36,855 bases of DNA. It comes from Candidatus Altimarinota bacterium (GTDB taxonomy: Bacteria; Patescibacteriota; Gracilibacteria; JANQMV01). The notes below the pieces were generated by a model. It saw only the letters and a list, made by a program, of their open reading frames with translations. It ran no database searches and was not told where the DNA came from. The position numbers were made by a program, and so were the translations under genes. Positions within the stretch are counted from its first letter, which is position 1. Every line of letters starts with the position of its first letter. Below are positions 21,969 to 32,323 of this stretch, in pieces. Where the stretch lies: positions 1 to 36,855 of the forward strand of contig JANQMV010000039.1 in NCBI GenBank assembly GCA_028279865.1. The letters are read 5' to 3'.

Positions 21969-24605
21969 ATGCTGAAAAAAATAGGAATAATTTTGGTTTT
22001 TATCTTTACAACAATTATTTTTGCCTGAAATCAGCCCTCAAGAGGGGAGGATTGATCCCTCGAATATCCCTATCTATCTTTTAATCGAAGCAGTCGAGTG
22101 GAACACAAAGGAATTTTTGATCTAAATTACTCTGCTATTCGCGATAGCCGAATGTTAAGTAATGGCGATGAAATTAAGGTTAGAAAGGCTGTGTGAGTTG
22201 AATTATATTTGAATCCGGAGAGCGTAATACGTTTGGACGATGATACGGAAATAGAATTAAAAGACTATGATGGAGAGGATTTTAGGATCAAGTTGGAAGA
22301 AGGTCAGATTTGGGTAAATATAAATAACTTAGATTTAGAGCTAATGTCTGGCAATGCTCTAATTTCAATGAATAATGGAACTGCTAATATTCAAAGAGAG
22401 GAGAATAAAAATTTCATAACGAGTTTAAAAAATACAAATAAAGTTACTTTGCTCAATGATGATGGGGAAAATTTAAACCAGATTTATCTTCCCGTGAAAA
22501 ATGAAATTACTCTTGTTGATACGGCAATGACGCCGGCTTATGCTAAAGTTAAATTTTCCAAATTAAAAAAAGAGTTAAAAATGACTCATCTTTCTCAAGA
22601 ATTGATTGATGAGCAAGAATGGCTAAGGGAAAATCTTGCGCAAGATATTACTTTTACAAATAGGATGTTCACAGATATCCAGCAAAAATATACAACTGTT
22701 CGTATTTCTCAGGCAGCATCAAATTTTAAAAATTCATTTAATTTTTTGATCTTCAATGATTCCAAAACACAAGAAAGATACTTAAACAGAATTAAAGATT
22801 TATATACAAGTGCTTTTTATTTTGCATCTTTGGAACAAGTAGATCAAGCAAAGGGAAACATATCGAAAATAGATGAAATAAGTTCGAATTTAAATGAAAA
22901 TGTATTACCTCAGCATCTTGATAATTTAAATGGCTTATATCAAGAGTATAAAGAAATTTCTTATAATAATACTTGATTTTTTGTAAAGCAAAAGCTACAA
23001 GGAGATATTTTGTCTTTTGCTTCTGAAGATAAAGAATTGTATAGTAGAGATTTTGAAATAGACGAAGTTAGGAATTTTGAGCAAGCTTTATTTGATTATA
23101 AATTATCCGAAGCAAAAATAATTTTAGCTTGAATTATAAATTCTTGGTCAGAAAAAAGTTCATTCAATCAACAAGAAAAAGAGATTTTATTTGCAAATAT
23201 TGAAAATATCTACAATGCATTGATTTCAAATATTACGAATCTTGACGAAGATTTCCTAGCTTCCCAAATCAAGTTAGAGCAAATGAAACTATCGAATTTA
23301 AATGAGGCTGAGAGAAAGGAAATGGCCTTAGAGAACTTAAAATACAGAATTCGTTTAAGTAGTGATTTTTTGGCATTACGTAAATATACTTTGGCAAAAT
23401 ATATTGCTGAAGAAAATATTGAAGAATTAGAGGAAAATTTGGATAAAACCAATCAATCTGTGCAAAATTATTTGGCTTTATTAAAAAAAGAGCTAGATGT
23501 AAAAATGGCTTATATTGAGGAAAATTTACATGGATCTGCACACTATAATGAAGAAAATTACCAAGACTATTTTTCACAAACAGAAGCAGAAGAAAATGCT
23601 TACAACACTTTGATTGAATACAAGGAAAAAACTATTAGAGAACAAGCTACCTCTAATATTCAGAAAAATATTGAAATAAATTTTGTTTTAGAAAAATTTA
23701 GATCAAATAATATCTATGTTCTTTCTAGTAATATTGAAAGATTGGAGGATCTAGCCGATAAATTTATCATCAAAGAAGCACGTACAACAAAAGAAGACGT
23801 TTTCTCTGCAAAATTTAATGCGACGACAAACGCACTATATGAAATTAAATTTGAATGACAAGAAATTAAAAACAGTTTGCTTTTAGGTGAAATTACTTAT
23901 GCATTGCAGCATATACCTAAAAATCTTGATTCACAAGAGATTGTAGTTAGTGATGATGCTCAAAAATCAACTAAAAGCTTAACCTTTGAACTGAGAAGAG
24001 AAACAGGTTTAAAAATTATGCAAGATTTAGGTTTTGAAGTGGAAAAACAAAATTTACTCAGAAATTCTGAAAATAATATCATTGTTAATTTAAAAATTGA
24101 TGAAATACCAGTTACTTTTATCTTGGATGAACAGAAGCAAACTGCTAGTAACATTATGATTATTGATGTTGGTACGATCGAAGAAGAGATTGCTTTAGAA
24201 GAAATTCTTGAAGTAGTTCGTAATTTTATTGTTGAAACAAAAAAGGAAGAAGAACTAAATTTAGTTGCATCTAACTTAGAAAAAATAAATTTGATGTTTG
24301 ATTTGAAAAAAATTCAAAATTTGGAATTTCAAAAATATCAAATCAAAAGTCTTTATGATCGTAAAAATAAAGTTTTGTTTGATGTTGTTTATGATCTTGA
24401 AAAAGAGGTTTTTAATGAGGTTAATTTGCACGATTTATGAATCTTAAATAATGTTAGGTCTGCTAATCTAATAAAAGAAATAACACAATTGAAAGTTGAG
24501 CAAGAGCAAGTAAAACTAGAAGAAGAAATGAAAGAATGACTTAATGAGGAAAATTCCGGAATACTTCCTGTTCTAGTTCCAAATGAAGAATTTACTGGCA
24601 ATTAA
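21969..24605 (+). CDS. Secreted/anchored FecR-domain protein with long coiled-coil; 878 aa under table 25
   Basis: ATG 21969 to TAA 24603 with eight UGAs; joins track ORFs 22209, 23220 and 23877. Signal peptide MLKKIGIILVFIFTTIIFA; FecR-like LNPESVIRLDDDTEIEL...IKLEEGQIWVNI. Confidence 0.85.
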
Positions 24606-24623
24606 ATTGATTTTTTTAAGACT

Positions 24624-26285
24624 ATGCAAAATTTTCAAATAAAAACATGAGAAAAAGATGACATTGGTATTTCTCAGGCAATTTCAAATTTTAATCAGGA
24701 TGTAAAGGAAAAAGAGGTAAGTCAAAAAGCGAAAGCTTCAGGTTTGGGGTATATAAATTTACACTGAGTTCATATAAATTCAGATTTAGCCAAGATTGTT
24801 ACCAGAGAAGAATCAGAAAAAGCAGATTTAATTCCCTTTTTAAAAGTTGGTAAAAAGCTAAGAATTGCTTTTTTAAACTTTGAAAAAAAAGAAACCAAGC
24901 TTTTAATTCAAAAATTAAAAGAGCAGGACTATCGTTTAAACTTAAACTTGTGCTCAGAAGAAAGTTTGAAATTTGGTCAGCTTTTATATAAGACAGAAAA
25001 ATTTAAACCACGTACTGAAACAGAGCTGAGTATTGAGGAGCGTGATATTGGTACACATGATGCTGAAATTGAGAATTTGTCAAATTATGCCGATAAGTTG
25101 GAGAATTTGCAAACAGATACTTTGCTTGAACTTATTAGTGCCGGCGCGATAAAGACAGCTTCTTCTGATGTACATATTCAGCCGGAAGAGACACATACGC
25201 TTTTACGTTTTAGAATTGATGGTGTTTTAAAAACTATTTTTAAGATGCCTAACAAGGTTTATCAAGCTTTGGTTAAGCAGGTAAAATATGAATCACGTTT
25301 AAAGTTTAATATTACGCACTTACCTCAAGATGGACAGTTTCATATAAAAGCAAATTGAGTAAAAATTGATGTGAGAGTTTCCACTTTGCCTACTGAGTTT
25401 TGAGAGACACTGGTAATGCGTTTTCTTGACCCGAATAGAGGCATTGTTGAGCTATCTGATTTGGGTGTTAAAGGAAAAAATTTAAAAATTCTGGAAGAAG
25501 TGATTAAAATTCCAAATGGGATGATTCTGGTAACCGGTCCGACTGGATCAGGTAAAACAACCACCCTTTATTCGATTTTGAATCAATTGAACTCATCTGA
25601 AAAAAAAGTTATTACATTGGAAGACCCCATTGAATATCATTTGGAAGGAATTTCACAAAGCCAGGTCGAGGACGAAAAAGGTTACACGTTTGCTTTGGGC
25701 TTACGTTCTATCTTACGTCAGGATCCTGATATTGTGATGGTGGGTGAAATTCGTGATCAGGAAACAGCGGAAACAGCTGCTCAGGCGGCTTTGACCGGTC
25801 ATTTGGTACTTTCGACTTTGCATACGAATTCTGCGGTTGAGACGATTCCGCGTTTGGTGAATATGGGACTTAAGCCTTTTATTCTTGCGCCGGCGTTGAA
25901 TGTTTTGATTGCGCAGAGGTTGGTGAGGCGTTTGTGTCCGATGTGTTCGGAGGAAAGGGAAATTTCTCAGGCTGAAAAAGATTATTTAAAAAAGCGTGTT
26001 CAGCAAATGCAGGAACGTTGAATTGACTTACCTGATTTGCCGGCAAAGTTGAAGTATCCGGTTGGTTGTGCGAAATGTAGTAAAACCGGTTTTCATGGTC
26101 AGGTTGCTTTGATTGAAGTTTTGAGGATTTCAGATGAGATTGAAAAGATGATTTTAAGAGAAGCTTCTTCTGTGGAGATTATGAAGCAAGCTTTAAAGGA
26201 GGGGATGGTTACTTTGGAGGAAGATGGGGTGATGAAGGTTTTGGAGGGAGTGACAAGTGTGAGTGAGATTGTGAGGGTTGCGTAA
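24624..26285 (+). CDS. pilB: Type IV pilus assembly ATPase PilB/GspE family; 553 aa under table 25
   Basis: Five UGAs. Joins ORFs 24948, 25416 and 26037: DVHIQPE, VDVRVSTLPT-like, GPTGSGKTTTLYS, VGEIRDQETAE, HLVLSTLHTNSA, C-X2-C zinc motifs. Confidence 0.94.
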
Positions 26286-26303
26286 GGCGCAAATTATAAA
26301 TTT

Positions 26304-26324
26304 TAGATTATAGATTATAAATTA
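26304..26324. repeat. Heptanucleotide tandem repeat TAGATTA TAGATTA TAAATTA
   Basis: Read directly. Confidence 0.7.
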
Positions 26325-26330
26325 ATTTAG

Positions 26331-26364
26331 CCCTTTCCCTTTCTAGAGAACGGAAAGGGTTTTT
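26331..26364 (+). terminator. Rho-independent terminator downstream of pilB
   Basis: CCCTTTCC...GGAAAGGG stem then TTTTT. Confidence 0.75.
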
Positions 26365-26374
26365 GGAATGTTCT

Positions 26375-26641
26375 TTATTTATAAATATCTTTTCTGTGTT
26401 TTATGTTTAGGATCATGAGAATTTGAATTTTTCCTGATGTGTCAATTTCAAAGATTGCTCTGTAGTTGCCAATACGAAATCTATATTTATTGTTTTTAAA
26501 TCCTTTGAGTTTTTTTGCATAGTCAAAAATATCTTTTTGTTTTGAAAAGAAAAGAATCTTTTTGATAATTCTTTTTGCAATTGTTTGATTGATTTGTCTG
26601 AGCTCTTTTATGGAGTTTTTTGAATAAACAACGGTGTACAT
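26375..26641 (-). CDS. RelE/ParE-family toxin
   Basis: MYTVVYSKNSIKELRQIN...LKGFKNNKYRFRIGNYRAIFEI; downstream of antitoxin. Confidence 0.85.
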   Translation of the reverse strand: MYTVVYSKNSIKELRQINQTIAKRIIKKILFFSKQKDIFDYAKKLKGFKNNKYRFRIGNYRAIFEIDTSGKIQILMILNIKHRKDIYK

Positions 26642-26647
26642 GGTGTT

Positions 26648-26935
26648 TTATGATATTCCAAATTCGTGCATAATTTCTTCTTGAGTTGCGAATTCTCCGT
26701 TTTGAATTTGTTGTTTAGATTCTTCCAGTTCTTTTACTATTTTTGTGTATGCGTATTCTTTTTCATCGATAGGACTGATCTCAAGAACAGGTGTGTTTTT
26801 TTTAAGTACGATAAACTTAATTTTTTGGTTGTTTGCCTCTTTTGTGTATCTGGACATATTTTGACGAAAGTCTTTCATCCCTACAAATTTTGTAGTCATA
26901 ATTCTCTGAATTAAGTTTAACTTAAGTGTACACAA
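26648..26935 (-). CDS. Phd/YefM-type antitoxin (start probably internal Met, MTTKFVGMKDFRQNMSRY..)
   Basis: VGMKDFRQNMSRYTKEANNQKIKFIVLKKNTPVLEISPID. Confidence 0.78.
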   Translation of the reverse strand: MCTLKLNLIQRIMTTKFVGMKDFRQNMSRYTKEANNQKIKFIVLKKNTPVLEISPIDEKEYAYTKIVKELEESKQQIQNGEFATQEEIMHEFGIS

Positions 26936-26978
26936 TCTTTAGTAAAAAGTCCAGAAAAACTATTAAACTAATGCTTTT

Positions 26979-27176
26979 TTACATACCTATAAACTTCATC
27001 AATTCATAAACCAAAAAGGCTGACCAGACGCAGGCTTTGAGGAATCCTACGACTCCCATTCAGAATCCGGTGGAGGTTGTGATGTAGTAAATTAGCTGCG
27101 CCGAGGAAACCGAATGAATAGAATGCGCTTGGGGAAGTTTGGTACTTGAAGCATTTCTTGTTTGCCTTTTTTTGTC
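26979..27176 (-). CDS. Small membrane protein with one in-frame UGA (start not resolved; upper boundary approximate)
   Basis: ..SSAQLIYYITTSTGF[UGA]MGVVGFLKACVWSAFLVYELMKFIGM*; UGA at 27062-27060, TAA at 26981-26979. Confidence 0.5.
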
Positions 27177-27189
27177 ATAGAAATAAAAA

Positions 27190-27648
27190 TTATTTAAAAG
27201 TATCAAAATTATTGAATTGATATTTGTTATATCGTGGTTTTGAATATTCGTATTTTTTCTTTGTTTCTCTGTTTGTTTTACATCCATTAAAACATATAGA
27301 ACGTTTGCCTTTATTGTTTCCTGTTTTATTTTGTGATGCTTCCTTAATAAAGTCCTCTGAAGACATTATCCAAAATTGTTCTAATTTTTCTGAGTAAAAA
27401 ACAAAGAAATAATTTGGTCTGAAATCGTGAGAAATTGCAGAAAATCTTGCTCCATCACCTAATTTTGAGGATTTAGATCTAGCCTTTATTTGGATTTCAA
27501 CAAAACTACCATCTTCTTTTCTTAGAACAGCATCTATGCCAAAGTCATCAACAAGAGGCACATAAAGATCAAGTCCTTCTTTCAACATTTTAGCAAGAAC
27601 CCAGTATTCAATCCTTTTACCAAAACCTGCAGAATGACGAAAATTCAT
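27190..27648 (-). CDS. Hypothetical protein, possible PD-(D/E)XK/DUF4365-like nuclease fold
   Basis: GIDAVLRKEDGSFVEIQIKARS resembles a D..ExQ/ExK core. Confidence 0.45.
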   Translation of the reverse strand: MNFRHSAGFGKRIEYWVLAKMLKEGLDLYVPLVDDFGIDAVLRKEDGSFVEIQIKARSKSSKLGDGARFSAISHDFRPNYFFVFYSEKLEQFWIMSSEDFIKEASQNKTGNNKGKRSICFNGCKTNRETKKKYEYSKPRYNKYQFNNFDTFK

Positions 27649-27662
27649 GACGATACTTTTAT

Positions 27663-28985
27663 TTAACTAATTCTTGGATCAGCAATAAACCCTTTAATCG
27701 CACTAGCTGCAACAGTAGCTGGAGAAGCAAGATAAACTTCGCTTTCCGGGCTTCCCATGCGACCGACGAAATTTCGATTCGTTGAAGAAATACAGCGTTC
27801 TCCGGAAGCTAAGATTCCCATGTGACCTCCCAGACATGCACCACAAGTTGGCGTGGAAATAGTCGCACCTGCATCAGTGAAAATATCAAAAAGACCTTCC
27901 CTCATCGCTTGTTTCCAGATTTCAGTTGTAGCCGGAATTACAATCATGCGCACTTCCGGATGAACTTTTTTGTCTTTCAAAATTTCCGCCGCTTCACGTA
28001 AATCTTCAATTCTACCATTCGTACAAGAACCAAGATACGCCTGTGTAATTTCAATTTCTTCGGTAATTTCACTAAAAGTTTTTCCGTTACTTGGTAAGTG
28101 TGGGAAAGCCACGATTGGTTCTAATTCACTTACATCAATTTCAATAATTTCTTTGTAGTGAGCATCTTGGTCTGCCTTGAATTCAGCAAAATCATCTAGC
28201 TGCAAACACCCCCCTGCCCCCTCAAGGGGGTCTGAAGAGTTGGCTTTGCCAACTCCTGACTTTGCACGAGCATTGTTGATATAATCAATGGTTTTTTGAT
28301 CAGGCGCGATCAATCCCGCTTTTCCTCCTGCTTCAATCGCCATGTTACAGATGGTCATGCGTCCCTCAATGCTCAAATTATCAATATAATCTCCTTCAAA
28401 TTCCATACTCATATAAAGCGCACCATCCACATCAATTTTTCGAATGATGTGTAAGATGATGTCTTTGGCACTTACCCCCGGTTGTGGTTTGCCGTTTAAC
28501 TTGAACAAAATGGTTTCCGGAACTTTGAACCAAAGTTTTCCTTCTGCTAAAGCAAAAGCAAGATCCGTTGATCCGATTCCTGTTGCAAAAGCTCCTAAAG
28601 CACCATGTGTACAAGTATGTGAATCCGCTCCCACAATTATATTCCCGGGAACAACGTGACCTTGTTCGGGTAAAATTGCATGACAAACTCCGTGATTGCC
28701 CAGTTCATAGTAATTTTTAATTTCATGTTTTTTACTCCACTCACGCAGCCTCTTAACAAGTTCGGCTGACTTAATGTCTTTGTTCGGGACAAAATGATCC
28801 GGAGTTACGACAATTTTATCTGTATCACAAATTTTGGTAATACCTTTTTCTTCCAGCATACGAATTGCAGGAGGAGTGGTTACTTCATGACACAAAATCG
28901 TATCAACTTCGGCAAAAACCAGTTCACCCGGTATGACTTTGGATTTACCACTATTTTTTGCCAGGATTTTTTCGCTAATGTTCAA
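27663..28985 (-). CDS. leuC: 3-isopropylmalate dehydratase / homoaconitase large subunit
   Basis: [83 protein letters not shown]. Confidence 0.92.
   Translation of the reverse strand: MNISEKILAKNSGKSKVIPGELVFAEVDTILCHEVTTPPAIRMLEEKGITKICDTDKIVVTPDHFVPNKDIKSAELVKRLREWSKKHEIKNYYELGNHGVCHAILPEQGHVVPGNIIVGADSHTCTHGALGAFATGIGSTDLAFALAEGKLWFKVPETILFKLNGKPQPGVSAKDIILHIIRKIDVDGALYMSMEFEGDYIDNLSIEGRMTICNMAIEAGGKAGLIAPDQKTIDYINNARAKSGVGKANSSDPLEGAGGCLQLDDFAEFKADQDAHYKEIIEIDVSELEPIVAFPHLPSNGKTFSEITEEIEITQAYLGSCTNGRIEDLREAAEILKDKKVHPEVRMIVIPATTEIWKQAMREGLFDIFTDAGATISTPTCGACLGGHMGILASGERCISSTNRNFVGRMGSPESEVYLASPATVAASAIKGFIADPRIS
28205..28254. repeat. Palindromic repeat element inserted in frame within leuC
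   Basis: ACACCCCCCTGCCCCCTCAAGGGGGTCTG followed by AGTTGGC-TTT-GCCAACT; encodes [17 protein letters not shown]. Confidence 0.6.
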
Positions 28986-29021
28986 AACGTATTGTGTTAA
29001 ATAAAAAATATTTTTATTTTC

Positions 29022-29041
29022 ATTCCCGTGAAAACGGGAAT
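29022..29041. repeat. Hairpin ATTCCCGT-GAAA-ACGGGAAT
   Basis: Perfect 8-bp stem with GAAA loop, 5' of leuC. Confidence 0.65.
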
Positions 29042-29118
29042 CTATCGGAGAGGGTAATTTGCAACTATCTTAAAGGAACTACTTTTGTTTGTGTAATTTT
29101 AGGAGAAAGAGATCTTGG

Positions 29119-29221
29119 GCTGCTTCAGGCTTGTAGTCTGAACCTTTTGATTTATGCCAACCTAAGGTTATGATTGTCGTTTGGATAAACACTTAGGTTC
29201 AACCTGTAAGGTTGAAGCAGC
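29119..29221. repeat. Nested inverted-repeat element
   Basis: GCTGCTTCA (29119) / TGAAGCAGC (29213); AACCTAAG (29159) / CTTAGGTT (29192); TTCAACCT-GTA-AGGTTGAA (29199-29217). Confidence 0.6.
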
Positions 29222-29266
29222 GACATATTAACATTAAGGACAAAATTCAGGGATGACAGGCAGGGG

Positions 29267-29287
29267 AATTCGTAATTCGTAATTAAA
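29267..29287. repeat. Heptanucleotide tandem repeat AATTCGT AATTCGT AATTaaa
   Basis: Read directly. Confidence 0.6.
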
Positions 29288-29296
29288 AAATTGACT

Positions 29297-29584
29297 CTAC
29301 ATCCCCGGAAGTCCCATGCCGCCCATAACGACTTTCATTTCTTCGGCAGCAATTTGTTGGGATTTTTTGGTTGCTTTGTTGAGGGCTTCTTTGATACTTT
29401 TTTCCAGTGTTGCTTTGTTTTCCATGGCTTCGTCAGAGATTTGAATGCTGACGACGTTTTGCTCTCCATCAACGGTAACAATCACTCCTTTTTCTTCTGC
29501 TTCAATGTGGATATTTTTAAGTTTTTTCTTGATTTGTTTTGCTTGTTTTTGAAGTTTGTACATGTCTTTCATTTTTCCTAGCAT
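29297..29584 (-). CDS. YbaB/EbfC nucleoid-associated protein
   Basis: MLGKMKDMYKLQKQAKQIKKKL...DGEQNVVSIQISDEAM..; GGMGLPGM C-terminus. Confidence 0.85.
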   Translation of the reverse strand: MLGKMKDMYKLQKQAKQIKKKLKNIHIEAEEKGVIVTVDGEQNVVSIQISDEAMENKATLEKSIKEALNKATKKSQQIAAEEMKVVMGGMGLPGM

Positions 29585-29727
29585 AGCTTTTCTTTGTTAA
29601 GAATAAAAATAGCTTTTAGCTGCTTTAGTTTACTTTGAAGAAGGGGAATCGTCAAAGGATTCTACTTTTTTTCATTTCTGTAGATGTTTAGTATTTCACT
29701 AACAAAAAATATGTCACATGACAAATG

Positions 29728-29761
29728 TAATGTAGGGGGAAGCGATCGCTGCCCTCTACAT
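29728..29761. terminator. Hairpin 3' of the RluD-type gene, apex AGCGATCGCT
   Basis: AATGTAG...CTACATT outer arms with GGGG/CCC and self-complementary AGCGATCGCT. Confidence 0.55.
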
Positions 29762-29763
29762 TA

Positions 29764-30732
29764 TTAAATATTTTTCAAAAAAAACCTTAAATCTGCAGAT
29801 AATTCTGCTTTTAATGAAAGTTTTTTTCCGGTACGCGGATGTGGGAATTCTAGATAATAAGCATGTAAAAAATGTCTTTTGAGTCCGTAGCGTTTTTTAA
29901 TGGCATGGTTAAATTTATAATCTCCGTAATTTTTATCGCCAACGAGGGGGTGCTTTAATGTAGCAAAATGGACACGAATTTGGTGCATTCTTCCTGTTTC
30001 CAGTTTGATTTCCATTAAGGAGAAATCTCCGTATTTTTCAACAGTTTTGTAATGAGTGACCGAGTCTTTGGCGTGTTCTGATTTGGAGGCAATGATTTTC
30101 GTACTTCTTTGCTTGCCTTCTGTACGAACCAATCCAATCTTGATAACCCCGTTTTTCTTTTTTAATGCTCCTTTAATTAAAGCTAAATATCTTTTTTCAA
30201 TTTTTTTCTCACGCACTTGTTCATTCATCTTTCTCAAGGAATATTCATTTTTTGTCAAAATAACCAAGCCTGAAGTGTCTTTGTCTAAGCGGTGGACCAA
30301 ACTGACGGATTCTCCTTTTTGTTTGCTGCCTTCATGCTTTACATAAGCTTGAGCGATATCGAGGAGTGTTTGTCCTGAATAATTTTTAGTCCCCGGATGC
30401 ACTGCGATTCCTGCTGTTTTTTCTAAAACTAATAGATCTTCATCTTCATAAGCGACTTTCAGATTTTCTTTATAAAATTTTGTTCCATATATTTTGGGAG
30501 TTTTTTTTACTTCTTTCTTGGTGAAATCAAGTTGCTCCGCTGTGAAAAAAAGTTTTATTTCATCTCCTTTTTTGAGGATTGTTTCGGGTTTGGGCTTTTT
30601 GCCATTTAATTTAACTTTGTTTGTGCGGATGGATTTGAAAATAAAGCTTAAAGGAGCTTTAACGAAACGTTTTTTTAAAAAGCGATCGACACGCTGATTT
30701 TCCAAATTTTCGTCGATTTTAATTAATTCCAA
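29764..30732 (-). CDS. RluA/RluD-family pseudouridine synthase with S4 domain
   Basis: VDRFLKKRF S4 start; VHRLDKDTSGLVILTK; ETGRMHQIRVHFATLKHPLVGDKNYG. Confidence 0.93.
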   Translation of the reverse strand: MELIKIDENLENQRVDRFLKKRFVKAPLSFIFKSIRTNKVKLNGKKPKPETILKKGDEIKLFFTAEQLDFTKKEVKKTPKIYGTKFYKENLKVAYEDEDLLVLEKTAGIAVHPGTKNYSGQTLLDIAQAYVKHEGSKQKGESVSLVHRLDKDTSGLVILTKNEYSLRKMNEQVREKKIEKRYLALIKGALKKKNGVIKIGLVRTEGKQRSTKIIASKSEHAKDSVTHYKTVEKYGDFSLMEIKLETGRMHQIRVHFATLKHPLVGDKNYGDYKFNHAIKKRYGLKRHFLHAYYLEFPHPRTGKKLSLKAELSADLRFFLKNI

Positions 30733-30911
30733 TTTTTGTAATTTTAAAAAGAACTTAAAGCTATTTTAAAATTAACATACTTTTATTTACTTTACTATTT
30801 GCGAAAAGAAGAAAACGTGAAAAATACTTTATTAAAAGATATTTATGAAAGAAAAAACTTGTTTTTTCTTTTAATAAATGGTAAAATAAACTGAAAAATT
30901 AAAATAAAAAT

Positions 30912-31262
30912 ATGCAAAAAAAGATATTTCTAAAATGAGTTCGGCAAATAGTGGAAAGCTTAAGTGAGGAAGAACTCAAGGAAGTTTTAACTTCTGATCT
31001 TCTGTCAAAATTAAATTCTGAGCCTAAACCTATTGCCGTAGAACCAAAGGAAAGCGATTCTGAAGCTAAAGAAAATATCTTTGGACGCCTCAAAGATTTA
31101 GGCATAGAGAGATTTAACGATGTTAAAGATTCAATCTCCGAAACGGTTTCTAAAATGAAGGAAAAAAAAGAAGTTGAGCAAAAGGTAGATGAAAAAATAG
31201 AGTCAAAGGAGATACGTAATAATCCCTTTTTAAAAATGCAAAAATCCAATAATTCTCAATAA
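30912..31262 (+). CDS. Hypothetical acidic protein with UGA at codon 9, upstream of pilT
   Basis: MQKKIFLK[UGA]VRQIVESLSEEELKEVL...; TAA 31260-31262 lies 2 nt before pilT ATG 31265. Confidence 0.65.
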
Positions 31263-31264
31263 AA

Positions 31265-32323
31265 ATGATTACACTTAAAGAAATTCTAAAATTTCAAGCT
31301 GATAATGAAATTTCTGATTTACATCTCATTACAGGTGAAGTTCCCTGTATGCGCCAATCTAACTGAAAGATTGAGGCACTCAATGAAACCCCTCTGACAA
31401 AATCAGATATCGCTGAGTTAGTAAATTCATTTCTTTCCACAGAAGAAAAAGAGCAATTTAAAAAAGATGGAGGGTTTGATTTTGCAAGAGATTATGAAGG
31501 TTTGGGACGTTTTAGGATAAACCTTTACCATGAAGTAAGAGGAATTGGCTTAAATATAAGGTTTATTGAAAATAATTTGGTTGATATTGAAAAAATGGAG
31601 ATTCCACAGCAGATTTTAGATGTTGTGAATAATCGCTCAGGGCTTTTACTGATTACAGGACCAAACAATTCAGGGAAAACAACATTGTTAAATAGTTTGG
31701 TTGACTACCTAAATACAGAAAGAGCTTTAAAGATTGTAACCTTTGAAGATCCTATTGAATATGTTCATCGTAGAAAAAAGAGTATTATCTCTCAAAGACA
31801 AATGGAAAATTCAATGGAAGCAAATGCCCGTCAAATGAAATATGTCTTTAGGCAAGATGCAAATGTTGTTTGTATTGGTGAAATTAGAGATTATCAAACT
31901 ATGCACGCTGTTATGACTCTATGTGAAGCGGGATATTTTGTAATCGCGACCTTACACAGTATTGGTGCAGTACAAGCCGTAGAAAGAATTGTGAATCTCT
32001 ATCCTGCAGAAAAAAGAGAGCAAATTTTTTCACAAGTAAGTAGCGAGTTGAAAACAGTTCTTTGTCAAACGCTGTTACAATATAAGAATGAAAAGAAATT
32101 GGTGCCTTGCCGTGAGATTTTCATTCCTGATGATGCAGTAAAAAGAAAACTAAAAGAAGGTGATTTACAGTCAGTTTATACTCATATGGAAACCACTTCT
32201 CAAAAAGGAAACATTCTCTATGATCAATATTTATTAGGACTTTTTCAGTCAGGCGCAATTACACAAGAAACTTTGATGAAAAGTTATCATGATCGAGATT
32301 TTATTCAGAGTTTACTGGATTAG
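31265..32323 (+). CDS. pilT: PilT-like twitching/retraction ATPase; 352 aa under table 25
   Basis: ATG 31265 through UGA 31364 to TAG 32321: ISDLHLITGEVPCMRQSN[UGA]KIEAL; Walker A GPNNSGKTT; CIGEIRD; FVIATLHSIGAVQAVERI. Confidence 0.9.

Noticed and set aside
23210-24601. Minus-strand ORFs 23210, 23269, 23960 and 24389 in the FecR gene
   Set aside because: Antisense to a continuous coiled-coil ORF; no motifs.
26375-26935. RelE/Phd pair as a novel defence system
   Set aside because: Fits an ordinary type II toxin-antitoxin operon with standard order.
28432-29000. ORFs 28432-28686 (-), 28444-28659 (+) and 28794-29000 (+) over leuC
   Set aside because: Overlap the conserved LeuC active-site coding region in other frames.
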